A stretch of DNA of 20,488 nt from UBA6115 sp964629345. Lineage in GTDB: Bacteria > Bacillota > Clostridia > Christensenellales > Aristaeellaceae. The DNA lies in the NCBI GenBank assembly GCA_964629345.1, contig CAZVSG010000033.1, forward strand, positions 1-20,488, written 5' to 3'. The translations under genes were made by a program, and so were the position numbers. The notes under the pieces are model-generated. The model was not told the origin of the DNA and searched no databases. It was given only the letters and a program-made list of their open reading frames with translations. Below, one piece after another: positions 9,464 to 16,529 of the stretch (the stretch's first letter is position 1; every line of letters begins with the position of its first letter).

Positions 9464-9483
9464 AGTGGCCGCGGCCGGCCGCT
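9464..9483 (+). terminator. Short GC-rich hairpin after the ATPase gene, weak terminator candidate
   Basis: AGTGGCCG (9464-9471) and CGGCCGCT (9476-9483) can pair over 8 bp (one G-U) with a 4-nt loop, 6 nt after the stop codon. No continuous T-run follows, only a T-rich stretch (ATTCTTTACTCTTT), so termination strength is doubtful. Confidence 0.4.
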
Positions 9484-9540
9484 GACAGGTATTCTTTACT
9501 CTTTATGTACGCGGCACTGCTGTTTTTATGATTTTTTACA

Positions 9541-9607
9541 AACGAATTCCAGGGGGAATTGCGTAGCAATGCATTCCTTGCATTCTCGCTGACCGGGAGC
9601 GCAGCGA
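9541..9607. repeat. Cluster of small inverted repeats in the ATPase-xylB gap, possible dispersed intergenic repeat
   Basis: The 327-bp gap 9459-9785 has no convincing gene. This part packs several short palindromes: AATTCC/GGAATT (9545-9550, 9555-9560), ATTGC-GTA-GCAAT (9558-9570), AATGCATT nearby, and TCGCTG/CAGCGA (9586-9591, 9602-9607). The AT-rich surroundings and stacked hairpins differ from the flanking coding DNA and suggest a REP/MITE-like element or a structured leader remnant. Copy number elsewhere in the genome is unknown. Confidence 0.4.
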
Positions 9608-9675
9608 CCAAGTGAAAATGCCCGTTTCTATAAAAAACGACAAAGTGTCCGCAGACATTTTGTCGGACTCTGCAA

Positions 9676-9690
9676 CACGGCACTGCCGTG
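9676..9690 (+). other. Hairpin just upstream of the xylB promoter
   Basis: CACGGC-ACT-GCCGTG is a perfect 6-bp stem with a 3-nt loop, followed by ATTTAATT. It could end transcripts from the ABC operon before the xylB promoter at 9697, but the downstream run is A/T mixed rather than T only. Confidence 0.35.
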
Positions 9691-9696
9691 ATTTAA

Positions 9697-9725
9697 TTGA
9701 CAATCCTATGAAAATTGGCTACCAT
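9697..9725 (+). promoter_or_regulatory. Promoter of xylB with palindrome over the -10
   Basis: Consensus -35 TTGACA (9697-9702), 17-bp spacer, -10 TACCAT (9720-9725). The palindrome CCATATGG (9722-9729) overlaps the -10 box and may be part of an operator. A further inverted repeat, GCCGG/CCGGC (9755-9770), lies in the leader just before the strong ribosome binding site GGGGAGGAG (9772-9780). Confidence 0.6.
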
Positions 9726-9785
9726 ATGGCCTGGAAATCATAGAAAGACAGTCAGCCGGCCATAACCGGCAGGGGAGGAGACTAA

Positions 9786-11309
9786 ATGAAATACCTCTTG
9801 GGCGTTGACCTGGGCACTTCCGGCACAAGGACAGCGCTGTTCAACCTTTCCGGTGAGGTGATCCTCGCCAAATCCGTCGAATACCCCCTCTATCAGCCCA
9901 ATAACGGCTGGGCGGAGCAGGACCCGAAGGACTGGTGGGATGCCGCGGTCGCGACCATCGGCTATGTCGTGCGCGAAAGCGGGGTCGACCCTTCCGACAT
10001 CGCTTCCCTGGGCATATCCGGGCAGATGCACGGCCTGGTGATGCTGGATGAGAAGGGCGAAGTGCTCCGCCCCTCCATCATCTGGGCTGATCAGCGCACC
10101 GGCGAGGAGTGCGCCGAGATGACCCGGCTCATCGGCTATGACCGGCTGATCGCCGTGACCGCCAACCCCGCGCTCACCGGCTTCACCGCCTCCAAGATCC
10201 TCTGGGTCAGGAAGCACCAGCCGGAGATCTACAGGAAGTGCCGCCATATCCTCCTGCCCAAGGACTACCTCCGGTACAAGCTGACGGGTGACTTTGCCAC
10301 GGAAGTGTCGGATGCCAGCGGGATGCAGCTGCTGGACGTGCCGAATCGCCGCTGGAGCGATGAGGTGCTTGACAGGCTTCAGATCGATAAAGCGATGCTG
10401 GCCAAAGTGTATGAGTCGCCTGAAGTCACCGGGCACATCAGCCAGTCGGCGGCGAAACTGACCGGGCTGTCGGAGAATACCCTTGTCGTCGGCGGCGCGG
10501 GGGACAACGCGGCCGCGGCGGTGGGGACCGGGACGGTGGTCGACGGCCGCGCCTTCACCACCATCGGCACCAGCGGCGTGGTCTTTGCCCACACCAGCAG
10601 CCCGGCGATCGACCCGAAGGGGAGGGTGCACACCTTCTGCTGTGCCGTTCCCGGGGCCTGGCACGTGATGGGCGTGGTGCAGTCTGCCGGCCTGTCCAAG
10701 CGCTGGGTCCGTGATACCTGCTGCGAGAAGGAGATCGCGGAAGCCGAGAAGACCGGCGTGGATCCCTACGTGCTGCTGGACGCCCTGGCGGGGGACAGCC
10801 CCGTCGGCGCGAACCGCCTCATCTACCTGCCCTACCTGATGGGTGAACGCACGCCCCACCTGGATCCGGACTGCCGCGGCGTGTTCTTCGGCCTCTCCGC
10901 GATGCACAGGAAGAATGACCTGATCCGCGCGGTGATGGAGGGGGTCAGCTATTCCCTCAAGGACAGCCTGGACATCCTGGACGGCATGGGCGTCAGGCCG
11001 CAGAGCATGCTCCTGACCGGCGGCGGCGCGAAGTCCAGTTTCTGGCGCCAGGTCCTGTCAGACGTGTTCAACTGCCCCGTGCAGACCATCAAAAGCGCGG
11101 AAGGGCCCGCCCTGGGCGTCGCCATCCTGGCCGGCGTAGGCGCGGGGCTGTACCCCAGCGTGGAGGAGGCTTGCGAAAGGCTGGTACAGCCGGCGAGCGT
11201 CTTCCAGCCAAAACCGGAGAACGCAGCGCGGTACGAGCAGTATCACCGGCTCTTCCGGAAACTGTATCCCGCGCTGAAGGACAGCTACAAGGAACTCGCC
11301 GCCCTGTGA
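9786..11309 (+). CDS. xylB: Xylulokinase
   Basis: A 507-residue FGGY-family kinase that phosphorylates D-xylulose to D-xylulose 5-phosphate in the cytoplasm, feeding the pentose phosphate pathway. Seen: the N-terminal phosphate loop GVDLGTSGTR (6-15), the sugar-contacting GISGQMHG (76-83), WADQRTG (100-106), the catalytic-base block GAGDNAAAAVGTG with D240, and a C-terminal LTGGGAKS block typical of the ATP site. Length matches the family (about 480-510). The start ATG 9786 follows GGGGAGGAG by 5 nt. xylA lies 97 bp downstream on the same strand, which supports xylulose over other FGGY substrates. The xylB-xylA order is the reverse of many xyl operons. Confidence 0.95.
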   Translation: MKYLLGVDLGTSGTRTALFNLSGEVILAKSVEYPLYQPNNGWAEQDPKDWWDAAVATIGYVVRESGVDPSDIASLGISGQMHGLVMLDEKGEVLRPSIIWADQRTGEECAEMTRLIGYDRLIAVTANPALTGFTASKILWVRKHQPEIYRKCRHILLPKDYLRYKLTGDFATEVSDASGMQLLDVPNRRWSDEVLDRLQIDKAMLAKVYESPEVTGHISQSAAKLTGLSENTLVVGGAGDNAAAAVGTGTVVDGRAFTTIGTSGVVFAHTSSPAIDPKGRVHTFCCAVPGAWHVMGVVQSAGLSKRWVRDTCCEKEIAEAEKTGVDPYVLLDALAGDSPVGANRLIYLPYLMGERTPHLDPDCRGVFFGLSAMHRKNDLIRAVMEGVSYSLKDSLDILDGMGVRPQSMLLTGGGAKSSFWRQVLSDVFNCPVQTIKSAEGPALGVAILAGVGAGLYPSVEEACERLVQPASVFQPKPENAARYEQYHRLFRKLYPALKDSYKELAAL

Positions 11310-11339
11310 GAGGAATAGAATCTGTGCGGACAGCCCGCG

Positions 11340-11367
11340 TTGCATCGCCCTGCCGTTGTGGTATAAT
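11340..11367 (+). promoter_or_regulatory. Promoter of xylA inside the xylB-xylA gap
   Basis: A consensus -10 TATAAT (11362-11367) with TG one base upstream (extended -10). A partial -35, TTGCAT (11340-11345), sits at 16 bp. xylA can therefore be expressed separately from xylB; read-through from xylB is also possible as no terminator is seen in the gap. Confidence 0.65.
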
Positions 11368-11406
11368 CCAGTCATAGAACCGTTTCCAAAATAAGGAGGA
11401 TATCAA

Positions 11407-12726
11407 ATGTCGGTGTTCCAAAACCTGCCCCGGATCCCCTATGAGGGCCCCAAGTCCAGGAATCCCCTTGCGTTCAGGTATTATGACGCCGGGCGCGTGA
11501 TCCTTGGTAAAACGATGAAAGAACACCTCAGGTTTGCGATGGCCTGGTGGCATAACCTCAGCGCCACGGGCGTGGATATGTTCGGCTCCGGAACCGCGGA
11601 CAAAGCCTTCGGCGCAGAAAAGACCGGAACCATGGCGCACGCCAGGGCCAAGGTGGACGCCGGATTTGAGTTCATGGACAAGCTGGGCATCGAATATTTC
11701 TGCTTCCACGACGCCGACCTGGTCCCCGAAGCGGACACGCTGGAGGAGACCAACAGGCGGCTGGATGAGATCACGGACTACATCAAGTCCAAGATGAAGG
11801 GCACCCGCATCAAGTGCCTCTGGGGCACGGCCAATCTCTTCAGCAATCCGCGCTACATGAACGGCGCGGGCTCCAGCAACTCGGTGGACGTCTACTGCCA
11901 CGCCGCGGCGCAGATCAAGAAGGCGCTGGATTGCACCGTCAAGCTGGGCGGTATCGGCTACGTGTTCTGGGGCGGGCGCGAAGGGTACGAGACGCTGCTG
12001 AACACAGATGTGAAGTTTGAGCAGGAGAACATCGCGTCGCTGATGAAGATGGCCGTTCAGTACGGCCGCTCCATCGGCTTTGAAGGCGACTTCTTCATCG
12101 AGCCCAAGCCGAAGGAGCCCATGAAGCACCAGTATGACTTTGACGCCGCGACTTCCATCGGCTTCCTGCGCCAGTACGGGCTGGACAGGGATTTTAAACT
12201 CAACATCGAGGCCAACCATGCCACCCTGGCCGGCCACACCTTCCAGCACGACCTGCGCGTGGCCGCGATCAACGGGATGCTGGGATCGGTGGACGCGAAC
12301 CAGGGCGACCTCCTGCTCGGCTGGGACACGGACCAGTTCCCCTCCAACGTGTATGAGACGACGATGGCGATGTATGAGATCCTCAAGGCGGGCGGGCTGC
12401 GGGGCGGGCTCAACTTTGACGCGAAGAACCGCCGCCCTTCCTACACCCATGAGGACATGTTCGAAGGCTTCATCCTGGGCATGGACAGCTTTGCGCTGGG
12501 GCTCATCAAGGCGGCGGCGCTGATTGAGGACGGCCGCATCGATGAGTTTGTCAGGGACCGCTACGCTTCCTTCTCGGGCGAGCTTGGCCAGAAGATCCGT
12601 ACCGGCAAAGCCACGCTGGAAGAGCTGGCCGGCGCCGCCGTCAAAAAAGGCAATGCGCCCCTGCCCGGTTCCGGACGGCAGGAATACCTGGAGGGCGTCA
12701 TCAACGACGTGTTCTTCGGCGGCTGA
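11407..12726 (+). CDS. xylA: Xylose isomerase
   Basis: A 439-residue metal-dependent isomerase converting D-xylose to D-xylulose; it also isomerises glucose in many organisms. The length and long N-terminal arm indicate the group II class. Catalytic and metal residues fall at canonical positions: H101 and D104 in FHDADLVPE, E232 in IEPKPKEP, E268 and H271 in NIEANHATLAGH, D296 in SVDANQGD, and D307/D309 in GWDTDQFP. Start ATG 11407 is preceded by AAGGAGG ending 7 nt upstream. With xylB it completes the two-step entry of xylose into the pentose phosphate pathway. No xylose transporter or XylR-type repressor is in the window. Confidence 0.97.
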   Translation: MSVFQNLPRIPYEGPKSRNPLAFRYYDAGRVILGKTMKEHLRFAMAWWHNLSATGVDMFGSGTADKAFGAEKTGTMAHARAKVDAGFEFMDKLGIEYFCFHDADLVPEADTLEETNRRLDEITDYIKSKMKGTRIKCLWGTANLFSNPRYMNGAGSSNSVDVYCHAAAQIKKALDCTVKLGGIGYVFWGGREGYETLLNTDVKFEQENIASLMKMAVQYGRSIGFEGDFFIEPKPKEPMKHQYDFDAATSIGFLRQYGLDRDFKLNIEANHATLAGHTFQHDLRVAAINGMLGSVDANQGDLLLGWDTDQFPSNVYETTMAMYEILKAGGLRGGLNFDAKNRRPSYTHEDMFEGFILGMDSFALGLIKAAALIEDGRIDEFVRDRYASFSGELGQKIRTGKATLEELAGAAVKKGNAPLPGSGRQEYLEGVINDVFFGG

Positions 12727-12745
12727 TACGGCCGCCTGATTTCCC

Positions 12746-12780
12746 GCGCCCCTGCGCTGTGCGCGGGGGCGCCGCTTTTT
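12746..12780 (+). terminator. Strong intrinsic terminator of the xyl genes
   Basis: GCGCCCCTGCGC (12746-12757) pairs with GCGCGGGGGCGC (12761-12772) over 12 bp (one G-U) with a 3-nt loop. CGC and five T (12776-12780) follow. It lies 20 nt after the xylA stop. Confidence 0.85.
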
Positions 12781-12788
12781 ATCCGGCG

Positions 12789-12816
12789 TTGCGCGCCTGA
12801 TGGAAGGTGGTACAAT
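12789..12816 (+). promoter_or_regulatory. Promoter of the phosphotransferase gene
   Basis: Extended -10 TGGTACAAT with hexamer TACAAT at 12811-12816. A partial -35, TTGCGC (12789-12794), sits 16 bp upstream. Its layout (TTGC, 16 bp, TGG plus the -10) copies that of the xylA promoter. Confidence 0.5.
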
Positions 12817-12852
12817 ACTCGTTGGCTGCGATCAAATTGCCAGAGGAGAGCG

Positions 12853-13794
12853 ATGGACGACCTGCTGAACGCCCTGCCCGAAGCATACCGCGATATACCG
12901 CTCCCGCCCGGTCTCATCAGCCTTCAGCGCGTACAGGGGGGATGGTCGCGGGAGCACAAGTTCCGCCTTGAGCTGTATGGCGGCGCGCAGCTGCTGCTGC
13001 GCGTCAGGGAGGGCGCGCAGGAGGAGGCCCACAGGAGGGAATACGACTTCGTGCGAAGCCTCTCCTCCCGCGGGCTCCCTGTGCCCCGGCCGCACGCCTT
13101 CGGGCCCGCGGGCGGCGGGAAGGGCAGCTACATGCTGCTGGACTGGGTTTCCGGCGTCGACCTGGCCGACGTCCTGCCGGGCCTTCCGCAGGCGGAGCAG
13201 TACCGCCTGGGGCGATCGGCGGGGGAGATGCTGCGGGCCGTTCACCGGACCCCTGTCCCGGGAAACGCGCTGCCGGCGGGAAGCATGAAAAACAAGGCGC
13301 TGCACAAGACCAGGCGCTTTGAGGACGCAGGATTGACCGTTCCCTGTGGCTCGGAGATGGTCCGCTTTGTCAGGGAGCACGTCCATTGGCTGGAGCGGGA
13401 TGCTTTGGTGACCCAGCACGGGGACTTCCATCCGGGCAACCTCATCTATACTGTGTCAGGCGGGGTCTATGCCATTGATTTCAACCGCTGGGGTGTGGGC
13501 GATCCGGTCGAGGAGTTCTACAAGCTCCAAAGCTTCACCATTGAAACCAGCATCCCCTTTGCCCGCGGGCAGATCGACGGGTACTTCCCGAAAAGCGTGC
13601 CCACGACCTTCTGGGAGGGGCTCGCGGTGCACGTGGCGGTATCCTCGCTGTATTCCATCCTCTGGGCCGCGCCTTTCGGGCCAAGGGAGGTGGAGGGCAT
13701 GATCGCCCGCTGTGAGCGGGCCTACAGGGATTACCAGGGCTTTCGTGCCCTGGTCCCGGCCTGGTATCAACTGCCGCAGGGATCCTCCGGATAG
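12853..13794 (+). CDS. Phosphotransferase of the APH/choline kinase fold
   Basis: A 313-residue protein of the aminoglycoside phosphotransferase-like kinase superfamily. The catalytic loop is QHGDFHPGNLIY, with HGDFHPGN at 189-196 and D191 as the likely base. The metal-binding D209 lies in AIDFNRWGVGDP, where the family usually has IDF/IDW followed by an acidic residue. VPRPHAF (77-83) and YMLLDWVSG (93-101) mark the N-lobe and hinge. AGAGGAGAG precedes ATG 12853 by 2 nt plus a short spacer. The fold covers antibiotic, fructosamine, choline, homoserine and sugar kinases, and the sequence does not tell which. Placement between xylA and a sugar isomerase-like gene suggests a metabolic, not resistance, role; this is inference. 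A good promoter at 12789 gives it a separate transcript. Confidence 0.85.
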   Translation: MDDLLNALPEAYRDIPLPPGLISLQRVQGGWSREHKFRLELYGGAQLLLRVREGAQEEAHRREYDFVRSLSSRGLPVPRPHAFGPAGGGKGSYMLLDWVSGVDLADVLPGLPQAEQYRLGRSAGEMLRAVHRTPVPGNALPAGSMKNKALHKTRRFEDAGLTVPCGSEMVRFVREHVHWLERDALVTQHGDFHPGNLIYTVSGGVYAIDFNRWGVGDPVEEFYKLQSFTIETSIPFARGQIDGYFPKSVPTTFWEGLAVHVAVSSLYSILWAAPFGPREVEGMIARCERAYRDYQGFRALVPAWYQLPQGSSG

Positions 13795-13799
13795 GATCC
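13780..13799. repeat. Inverted repeat spanning the phosphotransferase stop codon
   Basis: GGATCCT (13780-13786) and AGGATCC (13793-13799) are perfect 7-bp arms around a 6-nt loop, covering the TAG stop (13792-13794). There is no T-run after it, so it is not a standard terminator; it may protect the transcript's 3' end. Confidence 0.35.
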
Positions 13800-13807
13800 C
13801 TCGGCTC

Positions 13808-13836
13808 TTGCATATCGGGGCAATATTCTCTACACT
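13808..13836 (+). promoter_or_regulatory. Promoter of the TIM-barrel isomerase-like gene
   Basis: -35 TTGCAT (13808-13813), 17-bp spacer, -10 TACACT (13831-13836), 42 bp before the start codon at 13878. Confidence 0.45.
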
Positions 13837-13877
13837 TCCGATGAATGGCAGCAATAAAGCAAGACAGGGAGGACAAG

Positions 13878-14693
13878 ATGAGGATCGCCTATACAGGATG
13901 GACCTGGCTGGTCAACCACAAGGACAACCATGCATGGGAGTTTGAGCAGTTCCTGCGCGAGGCCGCGGACCTGGGCTACCAGGAAGTGGAGAACTTCGCC
14001 TTCATCACGGACTATTTTGACAATGACGCCTCGCGGGTCAAGGAACTGCTGGACAAGTACGGGCTGAAGATGGCCAACCTCTACCAGCATTTCTCGGATG
14101 ATGATGAAAAGGACTTTGAGAATGCGCTGAAATTCGTCGCGTTCATGAAGGGCATCGGCGCCAAATACCTCAACCTCCAGGCGCCCATGTGGAGAGATGC
14201 GCCGCTTGAGAGGCCGCTTGATCAGGAAAAGATCAGGGAGTACGCCGCGCTGAGCGGCCGGATCGGGCGGCTGTGCCGTGACAACGGTATTCTGGCCTGT
14301 TTCCACCCGCATGCCCAGACCGCGGTCTACAAAAGGGACCAGGTCCAGCTGTTCCTGGACAGCACGGATCCCGGGCTCGTCAGCCTCTGCCTGGATACGG
14401 CGCATACGACGATCGCGGGCATGGACGCGGTGGAAGCTTTCAAGCGCTGGCTGCCCCGGCTTGGCTACGTGCATCTGAAGGACGTGGATCCGGGACTGGC
14501 CATGTCCGAACACCCCATGCAATCGTTCTGCGAACTGGGTGTCGGCACCATCGATTTCCGTGGGATCTACCGGGTCCTCAGGGAAGGCGGGTATGACGGC
14601 GTGCTGTGCGTGGAGCTGGACAGCCGCCCGGTGTGCAACTACAAGTCCGCGATGATCTCGCGCCAGTACCTCCACAACGCACTGGGGCTGTAA
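13878..14693 (+). CDS. Sugar phosphate isomerase/epimerase family protein (TIM barrel)
   Basis: A 271-residue protein of the xylose isomerase-like TIM barrel (AP endonuclease 2) superfamily, which holds sugar and inositol isomerases, epimerases and dehydratases. Metal-ligand-type residues sit where the family has them: E36/E38 in YQEVENF, H143 and H145 in CFHPHAQT, D173 and H176 in CLDTAHT, H199 and D202 in VHLKDVD, and E246 in VCVELD. ATG 13878 is preferred because GGGAGGA lies 4 nt upstream; an upstream in-frame ATG at 13845 would add 11 residues without a good ribosome site. The neighbours are an APH-fold kinase and RpiB, suggesting a sugar or polyol route. The substrate cannot be assigned. 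Inosose dehydratase (IolE) and 3-keto-sugar isomerases are alternatives in this fold. Confidence 0.85.
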   Translation: MRIAYTGWTWLVNHKDNHAWEFEQFLREAADLGYQEVENFAFITDYFDNDASRVKELLDKYGLKMANLYQHFSDDDEKDFENALKFVAFMKGIGAKYLNLQAPMWRDAPLERPLDQEKIREYAALSGRIGRLCRDNGILACFHPHAQTAVYKRDQVQLFLDSTDPGLVSLCLDTAHTTIAGMDAVEAFKRWLPRLGYVHLKDVDPGLAMSEHPMQSFCELGVGTIDFRGIYRVLREGGYDGVLCVELDSRPVCNYKSAMISRQYLHNALGL

Positions 14694-14703
14694 AGGACTG
14701 GAA

Positions 14704-14731
14704 GTGCCCGGGGTATCGCCCCGGGCGCTTT
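14704..14731 (+). terminator. Hairpin after the TIM-barrel gene, probable terminator
   Basis: GTGCCCGGGG (14704-14713) pairs with CCCCGGGCGC (14719-14728) over 10 bp (one G-U) with loop TATCG. Only three T then AT follow, so termination may be incomplete. A second, smaller hairpin, CCGGCT/AGCCGG (14756-14774), lies further along the 146-bp gap before rpiB. Confidence 0.6.
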
Positions 14732-14839
14732 ATCCTGCGCCGGTCTGCGGAGAATCCGGCTGTCCCCAAGCCGGCGCGGGGGATTGATTGCAAAAATGTG
14801 ACGCAGGAAGACTGATCAACGAACGGAAGGGGGCGTGAC

Positions 14840-15289
14840 ATGATCGCACTGGGAAGCGACCACGCGGGGAGGCCGCTGAAACTGGAGATCATCAGGCTGC
14901 TGGAGGAGAAGGGCCTGGCGTATACGGATTTCGGGACAGACAGCGAAAAGAGCTGCGATTACCCGGTCTACGGCCGCATCGCGGCGGAGGCGGTCGCGGA
15001 CGGCCGGTGCGAGCGGGGGATCCTCTTCTGCGGCACAGGGATCGGCATGTCCATCACCGCCAACAAGGTGCCGGGCATCCGCTGCGCGGTGTGTTCCGAG
15101 TGCTTCTCCGCCGTGCTGTCGCGCAGTCACAATGATGCCAACATGCTGGCGCTAGGGGCCCGCGTGGTCGGCCCGGGCCTGGCCAGGATGATCGTCACCC
15201 AGTGGCTGGACGCAGGGTTTGAGGGCGGGCGCCATCAGCAGCGCGTCGACATGATGACGGCGATCGAGAAGGAACGCCCTGCCCTATGA
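14840..15289 (+). CDS. rpiB: Ribose-5-phosphate isomerase B
   Basis: A 149-residue RpiB/LacAB family enzyme interconverting ribose 5-phosphate and ribulose 5-phosphate. Seen: GSDHAG (5-10), the active-site cysteine C64 in LFCGTGIGMSI, NKVPGIRCA (75-83), SHNDANMLALGARVVG (96-111) with H97, and FEGGRHQQRV (127-136). Length is normal for the family. Start ATG 14840 has GGAAGGGGG 6 nt upstream. The next gene follows after 36 nt, indicating an operon. With xylA and xylB nearby it could complete pentose phosphate interconversion. The same fold also isomerises allose-, galactose- or tetrose-phosphates, so a role in a dedicated sugar pathway with the adjacent kinase and epimerase-like genes is possible. 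Confidence 0.92.
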   Translation: MIALGSDHAGRPLKLEIIRLLEEKGLAYTDFGTDSEKSCDYPVYGRIAAEAVADGRCERGILFCGTGIGMSITANKVPGIRCAVCSECFSAVLSRSHNDANMLALGARVVGPGLARMIVTQWLDAGFEGGRHQQRVDMMTAIEKERPAL

Positions 15290-15325
15290 GCCGCTGAGAG
15301 CTGACGGGACCGGAAGGGAGAAGGC

Positions 15326-16225
15326 ATGCCGGAGGACCATACGCCCGGGGATTCCAACGTGATCACCCGGGCATACATGGATTCCATCCTCATCGAGATG
15401 CGCCACCTGGGCGCAGTTCTGCCGGACACCCGCTTTTCGCTGTTCGGCGGGTCCTTCAGCACGCCGGTCATGACCGCCGCGCTCTCCCACCTGAAGGGGC
15501 GGACGGGCAGCGGCATGGCAGAGATGGCCGCGGGCTGCGCCGCCGCTGGCGCCGTCTGCTGGGCCGGCATGGGGGATGAAGGGGAGTTGGAGGACATGCT
15601 GGCGACGGGCGCCAGGGTCGTCAAGATCATCAAGCCATATGAGGACAATGAGCGCATCCTTGCGAAGATCCGTCACGCGGCCCGCCACGGTGCGCTGGCC
15701 GTCGGGATGGACATGGACCATGCCTTTGACGGGCGAGGGCAGCATGACGCCGTGTTGGGCGAGAGGATGTCCGGCAAAACCAGGGATGAGCTGCGCAGTT
15801 TTGTCCAGGCATCCGGCCTGCCCTTCATCTTCAAGGGCGTGCTGAGCGCAAGGGACGCGGAAACGGCGCTGGAGGAACTGGGCGCGGCAGGGATCGTAGT
15901 GTCCCACCATCACGGCATCATGCCCTGGGCCGTGCCGCCGCTTCGGGTGCTGCCGGAGATCGTCCGCGCCGTGAAGGGCAGGCTGAAGATCTTTGCCGAC
16001 TGCGGCATCAGCAGCGGGTATGACGTGTTCAAGGCCCTGGCCCTGGGGGCCGACGCCGCCTGCGCGGGCCGCGTCATCATCGGGCCGCTTCAGGAAAAAG
16101 GCCTGGACGGCGTCCGGGAAGAGATCAGCCGCATGACCGGCGAACTGGCCGGTGCCATGGCGCGCACCGCCTGCGGGACTCTGGCGGACATCAGTGCGGA
16201 TCTGCTCTGGCTGCCCGGCCGGTAG
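15326..16225 (+). CDS. Short FMN-dependent alpha-hydroxy-acid oxidase/dehydrogenase-like protein
   Basis: A 299-residue TIM-barrel flavoprotein related to lactate/glycolate oxidases, which oxidise 2-hydroxy acids with FMN. The FMN-side features are K170 in FIFKGVL, DCGISSGYDVFKALALGAD (225-243) and CAGR (246-249) for phosphate binding. The active-site block, normally SNHGGRQ, reads SHHHGIM (193-199): a histidine base is retained but the substrate-binding arginine is replaced. The protein is also 50-80 residues shorter than the usual 350-380, mostly at the N-terminus. Start ATG 15326 has GGGAGAAGG just upstream, 36 nt after rpiB, implying co-expression. The missing arginine suggests a substrate other than a simple 2-hydroxy carboxylate, or a changed reaction; this is inference. 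Confidence 0.8.
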   Translation: MPEDHTPGDSNVITRAYMDSILIEMRHLGAVLPDTRFSLFGGSFSTPVMTAALSHLKGRTGSGMAEMAAGCAAAGAVCWAGMGDEGELEDMLATGARVVKIIKPYEDNERILAKIRHAARHGALAVGMDMDHAFDGRGQHDAVLGERMSGKTRDELRSFVQASGLPFIFKGVLSARDAETALEELGAAGIVVSHHHGIMPWAVPPLRVLPEIVRAVKGRLKIFADCGISSGYDVFKALALGADAACAGRVIIGPLQEKGLDGVREEISRMTGELAGAMARTACGTLADISADLLWLPGR

Positions 16226-16294
16226 GAGGAGAAGGAACATCACCCGCGCACAGAATCAGAGCTCTGAGCAGGGCTGCGCAGGGAAGATGCATAG

Positions 16295-16346
16295 TTATCA
16301 ACTTATCCACAAACTTATCAACAGGCGTTCCACAAGGTTGCCCACA
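16295..16346 (+). other. Cluster of DnaA-box sequences
   Basis: In the 304-bp gap 16226-16529, five box-like 9-mers lie in one orientation: TTATCAACT (16295-16303), the perfect consensus TTATCCACA (16303-16311), TTATCAACA (16315-16323), CGTTCCACA (16326-16334, 6/9) and TTGCCCACA (16338-16346, 7/9). The first three start 8 and 12 bp apart. No dnaA, dnaN or other replication gene is in the window. It may be a DnaA-titrating or regulatory site. The rest of the gap holds no gene apart from the terminator at 16480-16508. Confidence 0.65.
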
Positions 16347-16479
16347 GCCGGGCCCGGCGAGAGAAACCTGATGTCTGACCAGTTAAAAAGCCTATACCAT
16401 TATGGACATGAGCCTCTGCGGACCTGCGGCAGCGGGACAGACCGACCAGGTTCAATTGATTGAAGTCAATTTCCCGGAC

Positions 16480-16508
16480 AAAAAAACGGAGCCGGTTTCC
16501 CGGCTCCG
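16480..16508 (-). terminator. Intrinsic terminator of the FMN-binding protein gene
   Basis: On the minus strand, CGGAGCCGG (16508-16500) and CCGGCTCCG (16495-16487) form a 9-bp stem with a 4-nt loop, followed by seven T (16486-16480). It starts 21 nt after the stop codon at 16530. Confidence 0.9.
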
Positions 16509-16529
16509 GGGTCAGACCTGACAAGGGGC

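Noticed and set aside
9459..9785. Protein-coding gene in the ATPase-xylB gap (minus ORF 9450-9683)
   Set aside because: The ORF overlaps stacked palindromes and the ATPase 3' end, has no ribosome binding site and no recognisable product.
11089..12450. Minus-strand open frame of 453 codons opposite xylA
   Set aside because: xylA is complete with all metal ligands on the plus strand; the antisense frame has no homologous motif.
12853..13794. Aminoglycoside resistance gene
   Set aside because: The fold is shared by many metabolic kinases, the neighbours are sugar-metabolism genes, and no resistance-specific motif or mobile element is seen.
14788..14816. Possible rpiB promoter, TTGCAA with ACTGAT at 17 bp
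   Set aside because: The -10 matches only 3 of 6 consensus bases and lacks TG before it. Read-through of the incomplete terminator at 14704-14731 is as likely.
16318..16524. Small minus-strand ORF (68 codons) in the DnaA-box gap
   Set aside because: It runs through the terminator of the FMN-binding gene, lacks a ribosome binding site and has no recognisable features.
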